Positions 1 to 8,589 are shown, numbered from the stretch's first letter. The stretch is 46,064 bases of DNA from Methanobacteriota archaeon (GCA_016214785.1 JACRNV010000015.1:1-46064); one strand, 5' to 3'. The notes: generated from the sequence alone by a model not told the origin. Translations and numbers: made by a program.

Positions 1-2
1 CA

Positions 3-143
3 CCACACCGAGAGCCGCAGACCGCTATTGACATGGCCAGCGACGGAAGAATCAGCTTCGGGGACTCCTCAAAGGTCTCTGAACGACTTCGCCAACTAAC
101 CTTTGAGGATACCCCACCATTTATGGTGGGGTGCACTCATTAA
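3..143 (+). CDS. possible 3' end of a gene entering from the left edge
   Basis: One forward frame is open from the window edge to a TAA at 141-143, giving 46 residues that end in MVGCTH. I do not recognise the sequence. The same stretch holds two perfect hairpins, so it may instead be structured RNA. Coding status is a guess based only on the open frame. Confidence 0.22.
   Translation, partial: PHREPQTAIDMASDGRISFGDSSKVSERLRQLTFEDTPPFMVGCTH
66..132. repeat. two adjacent perfect hairpins
   Basis: Bases 66-76 (tcctcaaaggt) are perfectly complementary to 99-109, an 11-bp stem with a 22-base loop. One base further, 111-120 (accccaccat) pairs with 123-132, a 10-bp stem with a 2-base loop. The stems nearly abut, so they could stack. 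No T-run follows the second one. It could be the 3' part of a structured RNA that starts outside the window, or an end-of-transcript structure. The pairing is seen directly; the role is unknown. Confidence 0.6.
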
Positions 144-218
144 TATACTTTAAATATGGTTATTTCACACATCATTTTTCCACATAAAGGTTTTAACCCT
201 TCATACTATATCGCGCAC

Positions 219-323
219 GGGCACGTGGCCTAGCCAGGATATGGCGCCAGCTTTCTAAGCTGGATGCCCCGGGTTCGAATGCTGTTTCGATGGCAGAAAT
301 GGCCGAACATCCCGGCGTGCCCG
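219..323 (+). tRNA. tRNA-Arg (anticodon TCT) with an intron in the T-loop
   Basis: Acceptor strands GGGCACG (219-225) and CGTGCCC (316-322) pair perfectly, and G323 is the discriminator base. The D arm lies at 228-245. The anticodon stem is CCAGC/GCTGG (247-251, 259-263) with loop TTTCTAA, giving anticodon TCT at 254-256 (Arg, AGA codons). The T stem is CCGGG/CCCGG (269-273, 311-315). The T loop TTCGAA|T is interrupted by a 30-base insert. Removing it leaves 75 nt with a canonical cloverleaf. CCA is not encoded. An AT-rich stretch around 191-196 could be the TATA box. The gene needs the archaeal splicing endonuclease to mature. Confidence 0.93.
280..309 (+). other. tRNA intron at position 59/60 with a canonical bulge-helix-bulge
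   Basis: The fold around the insert is a textbook hBHBh'. The outer helix is the T stem (269-273/311-315). The 4-bp central helix is TTCG 274-277 with CGAA 304-307. The 3-base bulges are AAT 278-280 and CAT 308-310. The inner helix is 281-287 with 297-303 (7 pairs including two G-U). Cleavage after the second base of each bulge removes 280-309 and rebuilds the loop TTCGAAT. The pairing is visible; actual splicing is inferred. Confidence 0.9.
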
Positions 324-357
324 CTTCTATTTATCTTCTAACGTAAATGATGGTGAC

Positions 358-433
358 GGACGCAACCAGATTGTTGTAAAATGATTGGGTTGCGTCCTTC
401 CCTCGGCAAGGCTTGTAGATTGTAGTCCTTGCC
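358..433. repeat. tandem hairpins downstream of the tRNA
   Basis: Bases 358-367 (ggacgcaacc) pair perfectly with 388-397, a 10-bp stem with a 20-base loop. Bases 405-411 (ggcaagg) pair with 427-433. There is no convincing coding frame between the tRNA and the gene at 560. The segment may be a small structured RNA or the leader of that gene; a TATA-like ttatataaaat lies near 462-472. Confidence 0.5.
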
Positions 434-437
434 TCGG

Positions 438-449
438 TCCCGGCGTGCC
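438..449 (+). repeat. 12-base copy of the tRNA-Arg 3' end
   Basis: tcccggcgtgcc at 438-449 exactly repeats 310-321, which is the end of the T arm and the acceptor strand of the tRNA. Short duplications of tRNA 3' ends are a known trace of integration at tRNA genes. The enclosed segment is only about 115 bases and carries no integrase, so this would be a relic at most. Confidence 0.4.
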
Positions 450-559
450 TTTTATCACTTCTTATATAAAATCAGGTATGTTATGTATATACTTGTTAGG
501 AAGCTTCTTATATTGTACCACATTTCCATGTCCTAAGTGCGTTTAGTGGAGGGTGTGAA

Positions 560-3500
560 ATGTCGAGAGAGGCAAGAGGATTCGTGTTTGCGAAGGGAAT
601 TGCGGTGTTGGTCATGCTCCTGATGGTCGGGAGCGCCGTCGTGGGAACTGCGAGCGCCAAGGATGCGAAAAACAATGTCGTCTACCCTGAGAAGAAACAG
701 GGCAGGGATGTTATTCTGAACCTCGTGGAAATCAGCGCCCCGCCGTTCTTCAGGCTGGCCTTCACTGGAGAGGGGAACCAGCTCAGCGTCGGGATATCCA
801 ACGACGGCAGGTCGAAGGCGAACGTCATTGTCGACGTGTATCATGTGGGACCCGACGGCGAGACGGAGCATTTCCTCAAGACCGTCCATTTCGGCAACAT
901 CAAGCCTTCAGAATCCAAGACCAAAAATGTCTTCGAGAGCGGCGAAAGCAAATGGACACCAACTCAGGTGGGCATTAACTGGATTAAGGGCGAAATCTAC
1001 GCAAAGGGAAAGGGGAACGAGCGCACCCTCGTCAATACTTTCAGGGAGAGTTTCAACGTCGTCGACGGTTCAAAGCAAGTCCTCACGTTCGGAACGTTAA
1101 CGATAACTATTCCCACGATCTGGGAGGACAAAGTCGTAGTAATCAACGGCGACCTTCACGTGGATGCACCGCTGACGGTACTAAACTCTGATGTAATCGG
1201 CGACAACGTCTTCGTATCCTCGATTTACACACTAGGGACTGGCTCGACGCACGACATGGCCGTCCCGATCGACGGCCAGTACAAGGTCGAGGTCGAGGGG
1301 TCCGGCTCGCTCGTCATCAACGGCAGGCTCTGGAATGGTGCGTCGGACAACGGCGCAACGACCCATTACTGGTTCTACGTGAACGGGACACTCGACATCG
1401 ACGGCGGCATAGTCGAGAACATGGCCGGCGACAGCGCAGACCTCTCCCAGCCAGGCGGCATCATCTGCACGTCAGACACAGTGGAGATAAAGAACGGCGC
1501 AGAGGTCAAGAACGGCCAGACCCACGGCATATACCTAATAGGCTCCGACGCGAAGATAGAGGGCGCGAGCATCCACGACAACGGCGGAGATGGGATTGTG
1601 GTGACGGGGGGGAGCGCGCCGGTAATCGTGGAAAATGTCATCTCCGGCAATGGGGGAATCGGGATAAACGGGCTTGGACCCAGACCAATATTACCAGTAG
1701 AGCAATTCGGGAAGAATGAACTATTCTTTTATCAATATGGAGATACGATGGGGTATAAATTGACACCCGCAATGGATCCGATATTAAAGGCTAAGGATCA
1801 ATATGGTAATCCAACAACATTCTCTTATGGCGGTTCCGGTCTTGTACACCCAGATATACATTTTTTCCCTGACGGAGAGGGTGGGTACAAGTATTGGTTA
1901 TATTACACTCAATGTCCGGGGAGTGATCCGAGTTCAGAAAATCCATGCTTGATTAGGTCTAATGACGGCGTTACATTTACAGATACAGGCGTCAGTAATC
2001 CATTATTTGATCATGCATCAATACCATATTCAACGGGTGGTTGCGTGGCTGATTGTGATGTTATTAAGGTTGGAAATAAATGGTTCATGTACCTTGAATG
2101 TGATAACACATTAGATGCATCATCTGTTTCGACTATTGTCATGGCGACATCAGACGATGGAGTTCATTGGACTCCATATGAACATAATCCGATTCTCTCC
2201 CCAATCCCGGGTGAGATTGGTGGTTACCGTCCTGCTCTGGCTTGTCCAACTATTGTCTATAACGAAGAAACCCATCAATTCATGATGTGGTATATCGCAA
2301 TGATGACAGGTGATAAAAATCATTTAGGCTGTGAAATATTTCTTGCATTTTCATCGGACGGTTATAACTGGGTTAGATGTCCAACGAATCCAGTCGTTCG
2401 AAAGCATTCATCAGGTTCATGGGATGAATGTTATATGTCTCATATGGATGTTAATCTTATCAATGGAATATATAAAATGTATTATATCGGAGCCACTTAT
2501 GCCTTAGGTAACTCCGCGCATAACAATTTAGGGATTATGACTTCTCTAGATGGAATTAATTGGCTTCCTTATCAAAATAATCCAGTACTAAATTATATCC
2601 CAAGTTCAAGTTGGTGTGCATATTCTATTTATCGATCATCACCAGTGATTGTGGACGGCACGTTGAAATTATACTATGGTGGGATCCAGAGTACAACTAA
2701 TTACAACATTGCACTAACATCCGATAGCCCTCCATATGTGACATTCCCAAAGGGTGTCAAAGTTCTTAATACAGAGTTTTCAATCGCAGGGGACACAAAT
2801 CCTTTTTTAACATCAACTGAGAAACCAAAGAACCTTAAAATGGACATCGGTGCAGACGGCGTCTTTGAATGGGCGCATAAGGATATTCTCGATCATTCGG
2901 AATTGATTTCAGATACGGGCGACTCTCAACCTATTTACACAAAAGCCATACAAGATTATCTTGATAAACAGGATGTTCCTATGGGGACCAACATTGATGT
3001 TCCATTTGTATTCACGTCTGATACTGCTGGAAAAATAACTTTAACGAGTAACCTTCAAATTAAATACCAAAATGCTATTTATGTTCAAAATAATATTATT
3101 AAAAATAACAATGGACATGGAATAACTTATGCTTCGACGGACGGTATTGTGATTTCTAAGAACTCGATTATTTCCAATTCCCAATCTGGCATTTACTTAT
3201 ACAATTGCGATGATTGCACAATATCGGAAAATGAGGTATCATCAAACGGTAGAGAAGGAATTTACCTTTCAGCTTCATGCCGAGATGTTATTACTGAAAA
3301 TAATATTCACGATGCAGCCAACTATGGCCTTGTCTTTGACGAAGGTAGTAATTATAACATTATTACATATAATGAGCTACTAAACAATCACTTCGGCATC
3401 GCTTTTAATTCATGTAATGGATGCAACATTTCTGATAATACCGTGACCAATACTGGTCACGAAGGTATCGAAATTTATCGGTCAAACAACAATAAAATCA

Positions 3501-5962
3501 CCGGCAACCATATCAAGAATGCATATATTGGGATATTAAATTGGGAAGCCACTAATGAGAATCTAATCGATAACAACACAGTGGAATTGTGTTGGGGACT
3601 CGGCATTTATATTCGTCTATCTCAAAAAACTACAATTAAGTTTAATACTGTGACGACCTCAGATATTGGAATATACATATCTGACTTCTGCACAGAAAAT
3701 AAAATTTACTATAACAATATAATTGGAAATAATATACAGGCCTTCGATGACAGTATTAGTCAATGGTACGATGCATACCCAAACGGTGGCAATTATTGGA
3801 GCAATTATATTGGTGTTGATGAATATTATGGCTACAATCAGAATATACCAAACTGCGATGGATATTATGACACCCCATACACCTTTGATTATGGAGCTGA
3901 AGATAAATACCCATTGGTTCGCCCCACGGTCGATGGTCGCCACTCCCATATTCCAATTAAAATTGAAGGAAATGGCGATTTTGCATCGATAGCGTCAGCA
4001 GAACATTGGCCCGGTCAGGGCACTATCCGCGATCCCTACGTAATTGAAAATTATGATATTGATGGAACAGATTGGGGATATGGCATTTACATCAGAGATA
4101 CTGACGTATACTTTAATATTCGAAATTGCGAAATACATCACGTTTCCGGTCAATACATTCGTCCGGAACAGACATTATCCGGAATAACATTATGCAACGT
4201 AATCAATGGTGTAATAAATCATAATACGATACATGATAATAAAAATGAATTCCCCCTGCCTATGTCTCCCCCAGTCATGACATTGGGCGAAGGAGTGTAT
4301 GGAATCGGTTCTAGTCACATCTCTGTCTGTGATAATGTCCTGTACAACAACAATTATGGAGTAGCATTTGATACGATTTATTACTATTCATCCCCGCCGC
4401 AATTGAACAGTGATTGGAATAACGTGTCAAATAATATTGCATATGACAATCGGTTCGGCATCGCGTTCAACGATGGCGATAAAAACATGATTTCAAATAA
4501 TATCTGTGAATCGAACTCACTTGAGGGAATTCTACTCTATAATTCCGATTATAATATAGCAAGCAATAACACAATCTCCGGTTCATACTACGGTCTTCGA
4601 GTGCGCGACTATTCACAGTACAATGTCCTAGCACAGAATTATATTGAAGGCAATACGAGAGGGATTAGTCTGGAGAATTCAGAAAAGAGTTTCATAGTAC
4701 ACAACGATCTTCTCTACAACACAGCAAATGCCTATCTTGAGGAGACAAACGAGAACCATCTTTACCATAACAACTTCATTGGCCCTGCGAGCAATCAGAT
4801 TTCAATTGATAGTTATAGTACAATAAATTATTGGTACATGGATTATGTGGATTACCTTTATAATTCTCCATACTCGAAACGAGGCCAATATTTAGGAGGC
4901 GGTAACCATTGGAGTGATTATACAGGGGGGGATAACCTACATGGTGTATTCCCACAATCTGCGACAGGAGCGGACGGGATTGGGGATACTGATTATTTTA
5001 ACAACATACAGGATATTTATCCATTAATGCAGCCCTTCGCTGGTCCGCCGTATGCATCAAACCTTTGGGTTGAGCAATCTGGAAATGACATTGTTTTACA
5101 TTGGCAGACGTCATCGAAACTTGACCCAGCAAACTGGCGTGTGTATCGTTCAAATAGTAAAAGTATACAATCGTTCCCAAGTGGGTGGACGATGGTGGAA
5201 ATATCTGGCAGTTCAAGGTCATGGACACACACGGGTGCAAATGTTGATGGTCTTACATGGTATTACATAGTAACTGGCTACGACGGGCAGTTGATAGAAA
5301 GCAAGAAATCCACAATGTGTGTGAAAGCCAAGCTCTCCTTCGTTCACAACGCAGCTGGGGCCAATGTCAATTGGATTTCTCTTCCGTACAATACACCTTT
5401 ACAAAAGGCAAGAGATATCGTAATTGCCTTAGAAGGTGGCGATGGTATCAATTCCGCCTCAACCAAGGTTGACCGAATCGGAAAATGGGATTCAAAGAAT
5501 CAATGCACTTACACCTACGATTATACTCAAGGGTATGGATGGAGTGGTAATAACTTCGACATCAATCCCGGTGATGGCTTTTACCTAAACATAATATCAA
5601 TATCACCATTTAACTGGATAATTACAGGTTCAGATGATTCCAAGGCCTTGTCATTTTTCTATGATTCGTCTAATGCGAATTACCAATGGATATCCTTGCC
5701 ATATACCGGAAAAACAACGACCGCTTTAGATGTTGTTAAGGCGATAGAGGGAGGTAATGGAGTAACATCTCCCTCTACAAAGATAAGCTGTGTTTCAATA
5801 TGGCGAGCAAACACCCAAACGACCGAAGCATACTACTTTGACCAAGCATTCTCGGAATGGGACGGTTCAAATTTCATTATCAATCCAGGCGATGGCATTC
5901 GGCTAGACTTTGTTTCTAGCTTCACATGGACTCCGGATCTTGCTACGCTTTACGTTCCCTGA
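560..5962 (+). CDS. giant secreted beta-helix / beta-propeller surface protein
   Basis: 1800-residue exported protein. A signal peptide covers about residues 1-33, ending near GTASA. Next come an N-terminal beta-rich region and short beta-helix (to about 377). A five-bladed propeller resembling GH43/sialidase folds spans about 413-725, with repeated SxDGxxW blades. Two right-handed beta-helices of NosD/CASH type lie at about 840-1075 and 1150-1435, each closed by a GGNYWSNY-type motif or a variant of it. An FN3-like stretch (about 1494-1587) and two tandem C-terminal repeats with WISLPY and NPGDG motifs follow. ATG 560 has an SD-like ggaggg just upstream. Sequons are abundant, so surface glycosylation is likely. 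The first 1.1 kb uses GC-rich host-like codons; from about 1690 on the gene is AT-rich, suggesting a mosaic origin. Likely a cell-surface carbohydrate-binding or hydrolytic protein; the substrate is unknown. It converges with ogg, 5 bases apart. Confidence 0.85.
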   Translation: MSREARGFVFAKGIAVLVMLLMVGSAVVGTASAKDAKNNVVYPEKKQGRDVILNLVEISAPPFFRLAFTGEGNQLSVGISNDGRSKANVIVDVYHVGPDGETEHFLKTVHFGNIKPSESKTKNVFESGESKWTPTQVGINWIKGEIYAKGKGNERTLVNTFRESFNVVDGSKQVLTFGTLTITIPTIWEDKVVVINGDLHVDAPLTVLNSDVIGDNVFVSSIYTLGTGSTHDMAVPIDGQYKVEVEGSGSLVINGRLWNGASDNGATTHYWFYVNGTLDIDGGIVENMAGDSADLSQPGGIICTSDTVEIKNGAEVKNGQTHGIYLIGSDAKIEGASIHDNGGDGIVVTGGSAPVIVENVISGNGGIGINGLGPRPILPVEQFGKNELFFYQYGDTMGYKLTPAMDPILKAKDQYGNPTTFSYGGSGLVHPDIHFFPDGEGGYKYWLYYTQCPGSDPSSENPCLIRSNDGVTFTDTGVSNPLFDHASIPYSTGGCVADCDVIKVGNKWFMYLECDNTLDASSVSTIVMATSDDGVHWTPYEHNPILSPIPGEIGGYRPALACPTIVYNEETHQFMMWYIAMMTGDKNHLGCEIFLAFSSDGYNWVRCPTNPVVRKHSSGSWDECYMSHMDVNLINGIYKMYYIGATYALGNSAHNNLGIMTSLDGINWLPYQNNPVLNYIPSSSWCAYSIYRSSPVIVDGTLKLYYGGIQSTTNYNIALTSDSPPYVTFPKGVKVLNTEFSIAGDTNPFLTSTEKPKNLKMDIGADGVFEWAHKDILDHSELISDTGDSQPIYTKAIQDYLDKQDVPMGTNIDVPFVFTSDTAGKITLTSNLQIKYQNAIYVQNNIIKNNNGHGITYASTDGIVISKNSIISNSQSGIYLYNCDDCTISENEVSSNGREGIYLSASCRDVITENNIHDAANYGLVFDEGSNYNIITYNELLNNHFGIAFNSCNGCNISDNTVTNTGHEGIEIYRSNNNKITGNHIKNAYIGILNWEATNENLIDNNTVELCWGLGIYIRLSQKTTIKFNTVTTSDIGIYISDFCTENKIYYNNIIGNNIQAFDDSISQWYDAYPNGGNYWSNYIGVDEYYGYNQNIPNCDGYYDTPYTFDYGAEDKYPLVRPTVDGRHSHIPIKIEGNGDFASIASAEHWPGQGTIRDPYVIENYDIDGTDWGYGIYIRDTDVYFNIRNCEIHHVSGQYIRPEQTLSGITLCNVINGVINHNTIHDNKNEFPLPMSPPVMTLGEGVYGIGSSHISVCDNVLYNNNYGVAFDTIYYYSSPPQLNSDWNNVSNNIAYDNRFGIAFNDGDKNMISNNICESNSLEGILLYNSDYNIASNNTISGSYYGLRVRDYSQYNVLAQNYIEGNTRGISLENSEKSFIVHNDLLYNTANAYLEETNENHLYHNNFIGPASNQISIDSYSTINYWYMDYVDYLYNSPYSKRGQYLGGGNHWSDYTGGDNLHGVFPQSATGADGIGDTDYFNNIQDIYPLMQPFAGPPYASNLWVEQSGNDIVLHWQTSSKLDPANWRVYRSNSKSIQSFPSGWTMVEISGSSRSWTHTGANVDGLTWYYIVTGYDGQLIESKKSTMCVKAKLSFVHNAAGANVNWISLPYNTPLQKARDIVIALEGGDGINSASTKVDRIGKWDSKNQCTYTYDYTQGYGWSGNNFDINPGDGFYLNIISISPFNWIITGSDDSKALSFFYDSSNANYQWISLPYTGKTTTALDVVKAIEGGNGVTSPSTKISCVSIWRANTQTTEAYYFDQAFSEWDGSNFIINPGDGIRLDFVSSFTWTPDLATLYVP

Positions 5963-5967
5963 CATTC

Positions 5968-6705
5968 CTACTTGTACACTTCCCCCGTCTCCGCGCACCA
6001 GAAGAGCAGGTCCAGATGAGCCAGCGGTATGCCCAACTCCCAGGCGAACCGGCGCATCCAGCCCTCTATCTCGTAATACCTCTTTCTCGGTAGCGAGTCC
6101 GGTATATCCTTGATGACGCCCGCCCTCCTGAGGTTCTTCAGGATGTGCCTGTCGAGTATCGCCAGGTCGGAGCCTTTCCCGACGTTCCTCAGGAAGTGGC
6201 TCGCCTCTTTGTATCCCATGCCCTTGACGCTCTGGACGAGCCACTCGCGCGCGTCCTTGGGATTGGAGAACGCTACTATCCTGTCTCTAATCGTTAGCTT
6301 TCCAGCCTTCATGAACGTTTTCCTCGCGCTCACGACGTATTTCGATTTTTTATTGTGGAAGCGCACGCCGTTCAGCTCGCGGGCGATGCGCCCGTCCTCG
6401 TCGCAGAAGAGGAGGCCCTTTTCCTGGAGCGCCGATATGGCCGCGCCGCACGATTTGGCCTTTGACTGCGGCGTCAGGAGGCAGAACGCCAGCTCGGCGA
6501 AGAGCTCCTCATCGCTCGCTTTTTTCCAAACATTGTCGAAATCGACAAGCCGGGCGGCGATCCTGCGTTTCCATTCCCGGTACATTGCCTTGATGTCCGC
6601 ATGGGCGCGCCTTTCCCATCCGCCCCTGGCGTTTTTTTGTGGAGACTTGACTTTCCTGCCATTCGGAGCGCCTTTTCCAGACGATTTACCCGGGGTTTTC
6701 GCCAT
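5968..6705 (-). CDS. ogg: archaeal N-glycosylase/DNA lyase (8-oxoguanine DNA glycosylase, Ogg2 type)
   Basis: Excises 8-oxoguanine from DNA and nicks the abasic site. The 245-residue product carries the helix-hairpin-helix signature of the archaeal Ogg family: VKGMGYKEASHFLRNVG with the catalytic lysine at residue 166, followed by LAILDRHIL with the catalytic aspartate at 185. The protein ends in a C-terminal TGEVYK. Residues 1-40 are a Lys/Arg/Gly-rich extension absent from shorter family members, so ATG at residue 41 is an alternative start. A TATA-like stretch about 30-40 bases upstream of 6705 favours the longer form as a leaderless gene. It follows the superoxide reductase operon on the same strand, which fits oxidative-damage repair. 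Confidence 0.85.
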   Translation of the reverse strand: MAKTPGKSSGKGAPNGRKVKSPQKNARGGWERRAHADIKAMYREWKRRIAARLVDFDNVWKKASDEELFAELAFCLLTPQSKAKSCGAAISALQEKGLLFCDEDGRIARELNGVRFHNKKSKYVVSARKTFMKAGKLTIRDRIVAFSNPKDAREWLVQSVKGMGYKEASHFLRNVGKGSDLAILDRHILKNLRRAGVIKDIPDSLPRKRYYEIEGWMRRFAWELGIPLAHLDLLFWCAETGEVYK

Positions 6706-6750
6706 GATTTGACCCTGAAAATGTGGTTGTAAGGGTTTTATGCTGGTCGC

Positions 6751-7125
6751 TTAAGCCATCCACAGGCCGTGGAGGTTGCAGTACTCGCGCGCGGTTATCT
6801 GCTGCGCCTTGATATCGAACTCGGCCTCCGGCTTGTCGCCGGGCTTCAGGAACTTCTTGTAGGTCCTGTCGTCTGCGATTATCTCTATCCACTCGATGTA
6901 GTGCTTCTCCTCCATCGGGTGGGCGACGGAGCCGACCTTCACCTTCACTCCAGTCGCGGTCCTCTCGATGACCGGCACGTGCTTCTCCTTCGCGGCGTCG
7001 ACCATCCCCTCCCTCATGAGCTTCATGGGCTCGCCGCAGCAGACAAGCTCGCCCATCCCCGCGTGCAGGACTTCTACTATGTTGCCGCAGATGGGGCACC
7101 TGAAGACCTGCCTCAGTTCAGCCAT
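6751..7125 (-). CDS. dfx: desulfoferrodoxin-type superoxide reductase
   Basis: Reduces superoxide to hydrogen peroxide in the cytoplasm with electrons from rubredoxin. The 124-residue protein has both domains of the 2Fe class. The N-terminal desulforedoxin centre has Cys10, Cys13, Cys29 and Cys30. The neelaredoxin-like domain has the Fe(His)4Cys site: EKH (Glu47, Lys48, His49), His69, His75, Cys116 and His119 in EYCNLHG. All ligands are intact and spacing matches the family. It is the third gene after rubredoxin and the ferritin-like gene, starting 11 bases after the ferritin stop, so the three are probably cotranscribed. Confidence 0.95.
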   Translation of the reverse strand: MAELRQVFRCPICGNIVEVLHAGMGELVCCGEPMKLMREGMVDAAKEKHVPVIERTATGVKVKVGSVAHPMEEKHYIEWIEIIADDRTYKKFLKPGDKPEAEFDIKAQQITAREYCNLHGLWMA

Positions 7126-7136
7126 GGTCTCGCCCC

Positions 7137-7580
7137 TCAGAGGTCTTCCAGCATCGTGGTGAAAGTGTCGTGGTGGTCCTCTTCCTGCTCGAGGATCTCC
7201 CTGAAGAGCCTGTTCGTCGTCTCGTCCCCCTCGGCCCTCGCGACGGCTATTATGTCCTTGTACATCCTGATGGCGTTCTCCTCGTCCTTGGCGTCCTGCT
7301 TCAGCATCTCCTTCAGCGTCTTGCCGACGAATATAGGCTCCGGCTTCGTAGTCGGGATTCCCCCGAGATAGAAGAGCCTCTCCGCGATCTTCTCGGCGTG
7401 TTTCATCTCCTCGACGGCTATCGTCTGGAACGCGTCCCTGACGGCAAAGCCTTTCACGCCGCCCCACTGCACGTGCTGCCACATGTACTGTATCGAGACC
7501 TGTATCTCGCGCGCAATGGCCTTGTTCAGAAGGCCCAACAGCTTCTTCGACGCTTTTGTCACTGGCGGTATAGAGCTCAT
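7137..7580 (-). CDS. ferritin-like / bacterioferritin-family protein
   Basis: 147-residue four-helix protein of the ferritin-like superfamily, expected to oxidise and store iron or remove peroxide. Visible carboxylate/histidine motifs are [32 protein letters not shown] and EQEEDHHD, which match diiron ligand patterns (E, ExxH, E, ExxH-like). ATG 7580 is chosen because gaggggt lies 4 bases upstream; the longer frame would need a TTG at 7592. It sits between rubredoxin and superoxide reductase. Peroxide made by the reductase and free iron would both be handled here, which would limit Fenton chemistry (inference). Confidence 0.85.
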   Translation of the reverse strand: MSSIPPVTKASKKLLGLLNKAIAREIQVSIQYMWQHVQWGGVKGFAVRDAFQTIAVEEMKHAEKIAERLFYLGGIPTTKPEPIFVGKTLKEMLKQDAKDEENAIRMYKDIIAVARAEGDETTNRLFREILEQEEDHHDTFTTMLEDL

Positions 7581-7645
7581 ATTACCCCTCAAAAAAGGAT
7601 AGTGCCGAGGCTATTAATAGTTACCCCTCATCATTTAGGAAACGC

Positions 7646-7813
7646 TCAGGTGACAGGCTGGAACCACTTCCTGGCCGCGCCGCACTTCGGGCACCGGAAG
7701 TCCGCCGGCAGTTCCTCGAAGGGTGCGCCGGGCTTGACGCCCTTGCCCGGGATGCCGACCGCAGGGTCGTAGATCCATCCGCAGATAATGCACTTCATCT
7801 TCTGTTCTGCCAT
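7646..7813 (-). CDS. rubredoxin
   Basis: 55-residue electron carrier with a single Fe(Cys)4 site: MKCIICGWIYDP near the N terminus and FRCPKCGAARKWF near the C terminus, the standard CxxCG...CPxCG arrangement. Length is typical. The start at ATG 7813 fits a TATA-like ttaattatt about 25 bases upstream on the same strand; the longer open frame upstream is not needed. First gene of the oxygen-defence operon and the natural electron donor for the superoxide reductase. Confidence 0.93.
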   Translation of the reverse strand: MAEQKMKCIICGWIYDPAVGIPGKGVKPGAPFEELPADFRCPKCGAARKWFQPVT

Positions 7814-7925
7814 CGTGGCTGAAAGTGTGTGGGAATAATTAACCATATCCCCGAAGGAGGCATGCTTCGTCACGTCCTTCCGTATGGTGCAAACTTTATT
7901 AGAAATCATCACTATTTGGGGGCTT

Positions 7926-8480
7926 GTGCGCCACCCGGCACTTCTGTCAAAGGAAGGGACCGCCCTCGTCGTCATCGACGTCCAGGAGAGGCTCTACCCG
8001 CACGTCCTCGGCAAGGAAGCGATGCTGAAGAACATCGTGAAGCTCGTCAGCTTCTCGGAGAAGCTGAAAATCCCCATCCTTGTGACGGAACAGTACCCGA
8101 AAGGGCTGGGGAAGACCATTGACGAGCTCAAGCTCTTCCTCGGCAGCTGCAAGCCGCTCGAGAAGACGGCCTTCAGCGCATTTGGATGCCCCGATTTCGA
8201 AGCGTCTTTAAAGAAACTTGGCGCGAAGGCCATCGTAATCGTTGGAATCGAAGCCCACGTCTGCGTGTGCCAGACCGCCCTTGACGCGATCCAGAGAGAC
8301 TACATGGTGGCAATCGCGACGGACGCCATTTCATCGCGCAAGGCCGAAGACTTGCAGGCCGGTATCGAGAAGATGCGCGCCAGCGGCGTCATAATCAACA
8401 CCACGGAGATGGTCATCTTTGACATCCTAGAGCGCGCCGGGACGCCGGAGTTCAGGGAAGTGTCACCGCTCCTGAAATGA
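7926..8480 (+). CDS. isochorismatase-family cysteine hydrolase
   Basis: About 184 residues with the alpha/beta isochorismatase fold. The presumed D-K-C catalytic triad is Asp18 (LVVIDVQERL), Lys80 (LEKTAFSAF) and Cys113 (GIEAHVCV). Relatives hydrolyse isochorismate, nicotinamide or other amides; the substrate here cannot be read from sequence. GTG 7926 is preferred because an actttatta box lies about 30 bases upstream; an in-frame ATG at 7884 would put that box inside the gene. Divergent from the rubredoxin operon and convergent with the flavin reductase. Confidence 0.8.
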   Translation: MRHPALLSKEGTALVVIDVQERLYPHVLGKEAMLKNIVKLVSFSEKLKIPILVTEQYPKGLGKTIDELKLFLGSCKPLEKTAFSAFGCPDFEASLKKLGAKAIVIVGIEAHVCVCQTALDAIQRDYMVAIATDAISSRKAEDLQAGIEKMRASGVIINTTEMVIFDILERAGTPEFREVSPLLK

Positions 8481-8589
8481 GCCTCTGTCATTCAACCGTT
8501 ACAATAATTCTGTTCACGCCTGAAAATGGTTGAACGAGAATGTCAATTATATTGTATATTTAATAAACCTCTGAGGCGCCTTCGTCGAT

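Noticed and set aside
8491-8534. 7-bp inverted repeat (ttcaacc/ggttgaa) between convergent genes
   Set aside because: Short stem with a 30-base loop; too weak to call a terminator.
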